The position numbers and the translations under genes were made by a program. A DNA stretch of 64,000 nt from Oscillospiraceae bacterium (lineage in GTDB: Bacteria; Bacillota; Clostridia; Oscillospirales; Acutalibacteraceae), in NCBI GenBank assembly GCA_015066395.1, contig SVOL01000002.1:1-64000 (forward strand). The letters run 5' to 3'. Positions 59,472-64,000 of this stretch are shown one piece after another; positions within the stretch are counted from its first letter, which is position 1, and the number at the start of each line of letters is the position of its first letter. Below the pieces are notes generated by a model. It made no database searches. It was not told the DNA's origin and saw only the letters and a list, made by a program, of their open reading frames with translations.

Positions 59472-61550
59472 ATGAATATTACAGAGATTTTCGGTTGCGA
59501 AGTTTTCAATGAAGCAGTAATGAAAGAAAAACTGCCAAAGGAAACCTATAAGCTGCTCAAAAAAACTATACACGACGGAAAACCCTTGGACTTAGGCGTT
59601 GCCAACACCGTCGCAAATGCGATGAAGGATTGGGCCATTGAGAAGGGTGCGACCCATTATACCCATTGGTTCCAGCCGATGACCGGTTTCACCGCCGAAA
59701 AGCACGACAGTTTTATCACTCCGACTGAGGACGGACATATTATTATGGAATTCTCGGGCAAGGAGCTTATCAAGGGCGAATCCGACGCTTCTTCTTTCCC
59801 TTCAGGCGGTCTGCGTGACACCTGCGAGGCAAGAGGTTACACCGCGTGGGATCCGACCTCATGTGCCTTTGTAAAAGACGGCACTCTCTGCATCCCGACC
59901 GCCTTCTGTTCTTACACCGGTGATGCTTTGGATAAGAAAACTCCCCTGCTCCGCTCAATGTCGGCTTTAGAGATTCAGGCTTTAAGGATCTTGCGTTTGT
60001 TCGGTAATACCACCGCAAAGCGTGTTATCACCACAGTCGGACCCGAGCAGGAGTATTTCCTTATTGACAAAAAGTATTACGATGAGCGTAAAGACCTCAT
60101 CTACTGCGGCAGGACCCTCTTCGGTGCACCTGCACCTAAGGGTCAAGAGATGGAGGATCACTACTTCGGTGCTCTTAAACCGCGGATCTCAGCCTTTATG
60201 CAGGAGTTGGACCGCGAGCTTTGGAAGTTGGGCGTTTTGGCTAAGACAAAGCACAACGAAGCCGCACCTGCTCAGCACGAGCTTGCACCTATCTTCAGCA
60301 CCACCAACGTAGCTGTCGACCACAACCAGATCACGATGGAGACTTTAAAAAAGGTCGCCAACCGTCACGGACTTGTCTGCCTTTTGCACGAAAAACCTTT
60401 CGAGGGCATCAACGGCAGCGGTAAGCACAACAACTGGTCGATGTCGACCGATACAGGATTAAATCTTCTTGATCCCGGTAAGACTCCTTCGGAAAACGCC
60501 CAGTTTTTGCTTTTCTTAGCGGCTGTTATCAAGGCTGTTGACGAGTATCAGGGTATGATGCGTGTATCAGTTGCTTCTGCGGGCAACGACCACCGTTTGG
60601 GTGGCGGCGAAGCACCTCCTGCCATCGTTTCGATCTTCTTAGGCGATGAGCTTGAAGCCATTTTCGACGCTATCGAGAATGATACCGCTTATGAGGATCT
60701 TAAATCCTCCAAAATGAAGTTGGGCGTTGATATTCTGCCGGCCATTCCCAGAGACAACACCGACCGCAACCGCACTTCTCCCTTTGCCTTTACCGGTAAC
60801 AAGTTCGAGTTCAGAATGTTAGGCTCAGCCGCATCGGTGGCCGACCCCAACATCGTACTCAACACCATTACCGCCGAGATACTGATGCAGTTTGCTGACG
60901 AACTTGAAGAAGCTCACGACTTCACAACAGCTGTAAACGATATCGTCAAGCGTACTATCAAGAACCACAAACGCATTATCTTCAACGGCAACGGCTACTC
61001 CGACGAATGGCGTGAAGAGGCTAAAAAGAAAGGTCTTCTCAACCTCGAGTCGACCGTTGATGCTCTTCCGGTTATGATCGAGCCTAAGAACATTGAAGTT
61101 TTCGTTCGCCACAAGGTTTTCAGCGAGACCGAGATCCGTTCGAGATATGAGATCCAGTTGGAAAACTACGCAAAGATCATTAATATCGAGGCACTTACTG
61201 CCATTGATATGGTCAGAAAGGAGTACATTCCTGCCATCATCAAGTACTCGACCACTGTAGCACTGGCCGTCAACTCGAAGTCGGTTCACGATATTCCTTG
61301 CAGAACCGAGATCGACATTATGAAGAAACTGTCTATGCTGACCGATATTATGTACGACAAGGTCGCAGAGATCGAATCACTCGACCGCAAAGCGAGCGAA
61401 CTCGCAGGCAAGGAACGAGCTGACCTGTTCCGCAAGTCTGTCATTCCTGCCATGGCAGAACTCAGACGTGCCGTTGACGAGGCCGAAAAGATCACATCAA
61501 AGAAATTCTGGCCGGTTCCCTCTTACGGCGATCTGATTTTTAAAATTTAA
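59472..61550 (+). CDS. Glutamine synthetase type III
   Basis: A 692-residue type III glutamine synthetase, making glutamine from glutamate, ammonia and ATP. The large size and the N-terminal [23 protein letters not shown] segment set it apart from types I and II. Metal and glutamate residues lie in [39 protein letters not shown] and [35 protein letters not shown] is the usual form in many gut Clostridia and Bacteroidetes. TAGGAG precedes the ATG. It has its own promoter and a strong terminator. Confidence 0.95.
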   Translation: MNITEIFGCEVFNEAVMKEKLPKETYKLLKKTIHDGKPLDLGVANTVANAMKDWAIEKGATHYTHWFQPMTGFTAEKHDSFITPTEDGHIIMEFSGKELIKGESDASSFPSGGLRDTCEARGYTAWDPTSCAFVKDGTLCIPTAFCSYTGDALDKKTPLLRSMSALEIQALRILRLFGNTTAKRVITTVGPEQEYFLIDKKYYDERKDLIYCGRTLFGAPAPKGQEMEDHYFGALKPRISAFMQELDRELWKLGVLAKTKHNEAAPAQHELAPIFSTTNVAVDHNQITMETLKKVANRHGLVCLLHEKPFEGINGSGKHNNWSMSTDTGLNLLDPGKTPSENAQFLLFLAAVIKAVDEYQGMMRVSVASAGNDHRLGGGEAPPAIVSIFLGDELEAIFDAIENDTAYEDLKSSKMKLGVDILPAIPRDNTDRNRTSPFAFTGNKFEFRMLGSAASVADPNIVLNTITAEILMQFADELEEAHDFTTAVNDIVKRTIKNHKRIIFNGNGYSDEWREEAKKKGLLNLESTVDALPVMIEPKNIEVFVRHKVFSETEIRSRYEIQLENYAKIINIEALTAIDMVRKEYIPAIIKYSTTVALAVNSKSVHDIPCRTEIDIMKKLSMLTDIMYDKVAEIESLDRKASELAGKERADLFRKSVIPAMAELRRAVDEAEKITSKKFWPVPSYGDLIFKI

Positions 61551-61556
61551 ATTTTA

Positions 61557-61588
61557 AGACCCTTTCCTTGCAGGAAAGGGTCTTTTTT
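61557..61588. terminator. Bidirectional terminator between glnA and the coat genes
   Basis: AGACCCTTTCC pairs with GGAAAGGGTCT around TTGCA, followed by TTTTTT on the plus strand; the convergent coat gene ends right behind it. Confidence 0.85.
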
Positions 61589-61848
61589 CAACTGTTCTGA
61601 TTCATTGCACAAGACTGGAATTTCTGTTTAGCCTGCTCAATTTTCTGACTTTCGGCATCTGCCGGACTATACCAACCGTTGGCCGACATCTCGGAGAAAA
61701 GCTCCGACTGGATCTTGTGCTCCTCGTTCAAAATGTTCATAACATCGGTGTGCATAGCCATTGTGGCACACTCATCGGCAAACATAGAATAGTTAAGATC
61801 AGTGTGCTTCTGCAAAGTAAGCATTTCCTCAAGAATCTGTTTATCCAT
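61588..61848 (-). CDS. Coat F (CotF)-like protein
   Basis: An 86-residue helical protein with the CotF-type pattern: LLTLQKHTDLNYSMFADECATMAMHTDVMNILNEEHKIQSELF, then NGWYSPADAESQKIEQAKQKF. CotF proteins are found in the spore coat and have a ferritin-like helical fold. It is the second gene of a pair with the small protein at 61859-62041 (10 bases apart). AAGGAG precedes its start. Evidence for sporulation in this lineage. Confidence 0.8.
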   Translation of the reverse strand: MDKQILEEMLTLQKHTDLNYSMFADECATMAMHTDVMNILNEEHKIQSELFSEMSANGWYSPADAESQKIEQAKQKFQSCAMNQNS

Positions 61849-61858
61849 AGCTTTCTCC

Positions 61859-62041
61859 TTAATTCAAGTGTGACAACAAGGTGTTGTAGTGATTTTCGTG
61901 TTTTGCGGCGATCTCGATAAGTTTAGATTGGATCTTCGAATCGTTGACATTCTGTGCGGCGTTTCTGTACTTGCTGATGAGCAGCTGCTCAAGTGTCAAC
62001 TGGTCCTCTATCCAGGAAAGTTCTTTTTCGGTAATCGGCAT
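61859..62041 (-). CDS. Small ferritin-like coat-associated protein
   Basis: A 60-residue helical protein (LSWIEDQLTLEQLLISKYRNAA, KLIEIAAKHENHYNTLLSHL). The ExxxxKYRxxA...HxxHYxxL pattern is that of the first helix pair of ferritin-like coat proteins, which are often encoded beside CotF. AAGGAGG precedes the ATG. Probably co-transcribed with the CotF-like gene. Confidence 0.7.
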   Translation of the reverse strand: MPITEKELSWIEDQLTLEQLLISKYRNAAQNVNDSKIQSKLIEIAAKHENHYNTLLSHLN

Positions 62042-62100
62042 TTTCAGTCCTCCTTAAAGTTTCTATGATTATTATTTGAGGACTGATATTAAATATACAA

Positions 62101-62135
62101 AAAACTTCCGCATTTTCGTGCGGAAGTTTTTTTAA
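62101..62135 (-). terminator. Terminator of the oxidoreductase operon
   Basis: AAAACTTCCGCA pairs with TGCGGAAGTTTT around TTTTCG; T-run on the minus strand. Confidence 0.85.
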
Positions 62136-62147
62136 AATTTTAAAAAT

Positions 62148-62687
62148 TCAATCGGCGTAATTAAAGCCGGTTTCAAGCGCCTTCAAGTTGTAATCCAACA
62201 ACTCGGCACGCTTTGCGGAAACGACCTTTTTGAGAGCACCCTCGATCTCGTCGAACGAGATGATACCTGTCTCCTTGATCATCTTGCCAACCATTATCAT
62301 ATTGGCAAGGGTCGGAATGCCTGCATCCTTGGCAAGCTTGGTGGCAGGAATGTAGAAAGCGTCAACATCGGTACGCTGAACCTTGCGGTCAATGAGGGTC
62401 GAATCAACGAAGATCTTACCGCCCAAAACCACCGCATCCTCGTATTTATCGAGCGAAGGAAGGTTCATAACCATCAGCACATCGGGAGTAGAAACGATTG
62501 GAGAACCAACGGGAGTATCGCTGACGATAACACTGCAGTTAGCAGTACCGCCACGCATCTCAGGACCGTAAGACGGCAACCAGCTGATCTCCTTATTCTC
62601 CAAAAGACCCTTGTAGGCGATAAACTTACCCGCAAAGAGAACACCCTGACCGCCGAAACCTGCTATAAGAAGTTGAACTGTACTCAT
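62148..62687 (-). CDS. 2-oxoacid:ferredoxin oxidoreductase, gamma subunit
   Basis: A 179-residue gamma subunit (VorC/KorC/PorC type): [20 protein letters not shown] at residues 8-27, then [23 protein letters not shown] near 38, and an [13 protein letters not shown] near 135. With the alpha and beta subunits it oxidises a 2-oxoacid with CoA and reduces ferredoxin. The partner subunits suggest a branched-chain or 2-oxoglutarate-type enzyme. Overlaps the beta gene by 4 bases. Confidence 0.9.
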   Translation of the reverse strand: MSTVQLLIAGFGGQGVLFAGKFIAYKGLLENKEISWLPSYGPEMRGGTANCSVIVSDTPVGSPIVSTPDVLMVMNLPSLDKYEDAVVLGGKIFVDSTLIDRKVQRTDVDAFYIPATKLAKDAGIPTLANMIMVGKMIKETGIISFDEIEGALKKVVSAKRAELLDYNLKALETGFNYAD

Positions 62688-63439
62688 TTCTGTTCCTCCT
62701 TGACCGCACTTCTGTCCTTATAAACACCCAAAGGATAGTAAGGAATCATCTTTTCGTCGATCCACTCCAACGCCTTTTCAGGAGTCATACCCCAGTTGGT
62801 AGGACAAGATGAAACGACCTCGATAAGCGAGAAGCCCTTGCCCTCTACCTGGTTCTGGAAAGCCTTTTTGATGGCCTTTTTTGCGGCCAATACGTTCTTA
62901 ACATTGTTGACGGCAACACGCTGAATGAACTCAGGACCGTCCAAAGTGGCAAGCATTTCGGAAACACGGATCGGGAAACCGACGGTGTTGGTGTCACGAC
63001 CGTAAGGAGAGGTCTGGGTAACCTGACCGGGCAAAGAAGTCGGAGCCATCTGACCGCCGGTCATACCGTAGATCGCATTGTTGACGAAAATGACGGTGAT
63101 ATTTTCATTTCTTGTTGCGGCGTGAACAGTCTCGGCCATACCGATAGATGCCAAGTCGCCGTCGCCCTGATATGTAAAGATAATATTTTCGGGAAGCGCA
63201 CGTTTTAAGCCGGTTGCAACAGCAGGTGCACGACCGTGAGCAGCTTCAACCATATCACAAGCGAAATAATTGTAAGCCATAACGGCACAGCCAACAGGAG
63301 CTACGCCGATAGTTTTGCCTTCAATTCCAAGATCGTCAATAGCCTCAGCAACAAGGCGATGAATAATACCGTGAGTGCAACCGGGACAATAATGAAGCGG
63401 TGCATCGGTCAATGACTTAGGTTTTTCGAATACTACCAT
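62684..63439 (-). CDS. 2-oxoacid:ferredoxin oxidoreductase, beta (thiamine diphosphate) subunit
   Basis: A 251-residue beta subunit carrying the thiamine diphosphate site. [19 protein letters not shown] at residues 16-34, [44 protein letters not shown] near 90-130 (thiamine diphosphate and Mg motif GDGxxxxG...N). The CPGC may bind an iron-sulfur cluster. Typical of the VOR/KOR type. It overlaps the gamma gene and touches the alpha gene. Confidence 0.92.
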   Translation of the reverse strand: MVVFEKPKSLTDAPLHYCPGCTHGIIHRLVAEAIDDLGIEGKTIGVAPVGCAVMAYNYFACDMVEAAHGRAPAVATGLKRALPENIIFTYQGDGDLASIGMAETVHAATRNENITVIFVNNAIYGMTGGQMAPTSLPGQVTQTSPYGRDTNTVGFPIRVSEMLATLDGPEFIQRVAVNNVKNVLAAKKAIKKAFQNQVEGKGFSLIEVVSSCPTNWGMTPEKALEWIDEKMIPYYPLGVYKDRSAVKEEQK

Positions 63440-64000
63440 TACTTGTTACCTCCTGCTACAGATTTGATGGCGGCCAATACTTCCTCGGGACTAGGAATCA
63501 TACCGCCGGTGCGGTTGCAGAGTGTAACCGGCTTTTTGCAACCGGTTGCCAACTGAACATCCTCGATCATCTGACCCATCGAAAGCTCAACCGAGATGAA
63601 TGCCTTAACCTTATCGGCGGCCTCGGCAAACGGCTTTTTCGGGAACGGCCAGAGAGTAATAGGACGGATCATACCAACCTTGATGCCCTCGGCCCTGGCA
63701 GCCATGATCGCATTCTTAGCAACACGTGCGGCAATACCGAAAGCAGCAATACAGTATTCAGCATCATCCATCATAAAGGACTCATAAAGGGTCTCGTTCT
63801 CTTCAACCTGCTTATAGCGCTCAAAACGCTCGAAGTTGGTCTTCTCAAGCTCATCGGGCTGGAGATAGAGAGAATTAATAATGTTATGCGGTCGTTCGCA
63901 CTTAGTACCTGTAACGGCCCAAGGCTTATTCTTATCATAATCGGTGGGTTCAGGCAAAACTACGGGTTCCATCATCTGGCCCATAGTACCGTCGGCAAGA
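63439..64000 (-). CDS. 2-oxoacid:ferredoxin oxidoreductase, alpha subunit (vorB-like, partial)
   Basis: The C-terminal about 187 residues of an alpha subunit; the N-terminal part lies beyond the window end and the frame is open at 64000 ([13 protein letters not shown]). [34 protein letters not shown] near residue 130 of the visible part and the final [14 protein letters not shown] match VorB of 3-methyl-2-oxobutanoate:ferredoxin oxidoreductase; KorA is the alternative. It is first in the vorB-beta-gamma operon. Confidence 0.85.
   Translation of the reverse strand, partial: LADGTMGQMMEPVVLPEPTDYDKNKPWAVTGTKCERPHNIINSLYLQPDELEKTNFERFERYKQVEENETLYESFMMDDAEYCIAAFGIAARVAKNAIMAARAEGIKVGMIRPITLWPFPKKPFAEAADKVKAFISVELSMGQMIEDVQLATGCKKPVTLCNRTGGMIPSPEEVLAAIKSVAGGNK

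Overview
The window looks like chromosomal core DNA from an anaerobic, probably spore-forming Clostridia bacterium of the Oscillospirales/Ruminococcaceae type. Reasons: RecD2 rather than RecBCD, the CdaA-CdaR cyclic-di-AMP pair, RbgA, a type III glutamine synthetase, CotF-like coat proteins, a DUF1540 protein, a ferredoxin-dependent 2-oxoacid oxidoreductase, and strong AGGAGG-type ribosome sites with sigma-A promoters. No prophage, CRISPR array or tRNA was seen; the only insertion-sequence trace is a short broken IS3-type fragment.

Layout. 0.1-1.0 kb: NusG-domain-II and Gx/HepT-like membrane gene pair (minus) behind a long hairpin-rich leader. 1.4-3.9 kb: SulP transporter without a STAS domain and a CofE-like ligase (plus). 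4-10.5 kb (minus): CNNM/CorC-type protein, Tritrichomonas-type IMP dehydrogenase with a 52-residue membrane peptide behind it, a Fur-znuACB zinc uptake operon, and a small Xre regulator. 10.8-12 kb: YkvI-type transporter and the IS remnant. 12-15.7 kb: tig-clpP-clpX, the trigger factor carrying a histone-like Lys/Ala tail. 16-25.9 kb: thrC, the rplS-lepB-rbgA-rnhB-yraN operon, mreB, and recD2-comF. 26-31 kb: cdaA-cdaR, DUF3343 plus cysteine desulfurase, birA. 31-35 kb: small alarmone synthetase and a Ca2+ P-type ATPase. 35-38 kb: LOG protein, phosphodiesterase, three small unknown genes, rsmA. 38-46 kb: AI-2E-type permease, a giant leucine-rich-repeat lipoprotein and an MMPL exporter. 46-51 kb: HAD phosphatase, YhaM-like nuclease, malQ, YibE/F, DUF421. 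51-54.5 kb: RNase P RNA, an unusual Xre-HTH/glycosidase fusion, a second AI-2E permease. 54.6-57.6 kb: ACT protein-hom-lysC (the threonine branch shared with thrC). 57.6-64 kb: mgtE behind a riboswitch-like leader, glnA type III, two coat-type proteins and the vorB-like oxidoreductase operon, cut by the window edge.

The most unusual signals are (i) intergenic elements built as a closing stem around about three abutting hairpins (36-126, 1036-1130, 1135-1210, 29936-30082, 31972-32070, 34957-35026), two of which share the same closing stem and lie in probable 5' leaders; (ii) the HTH-glycosidase fusion; (iii) the trigger factor tail; and (iv) the mgtE leader with a mutually exclusive pairing that can hide the ribosome site. 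All functional names rest on motif and family recognition by eye; no database search was run.
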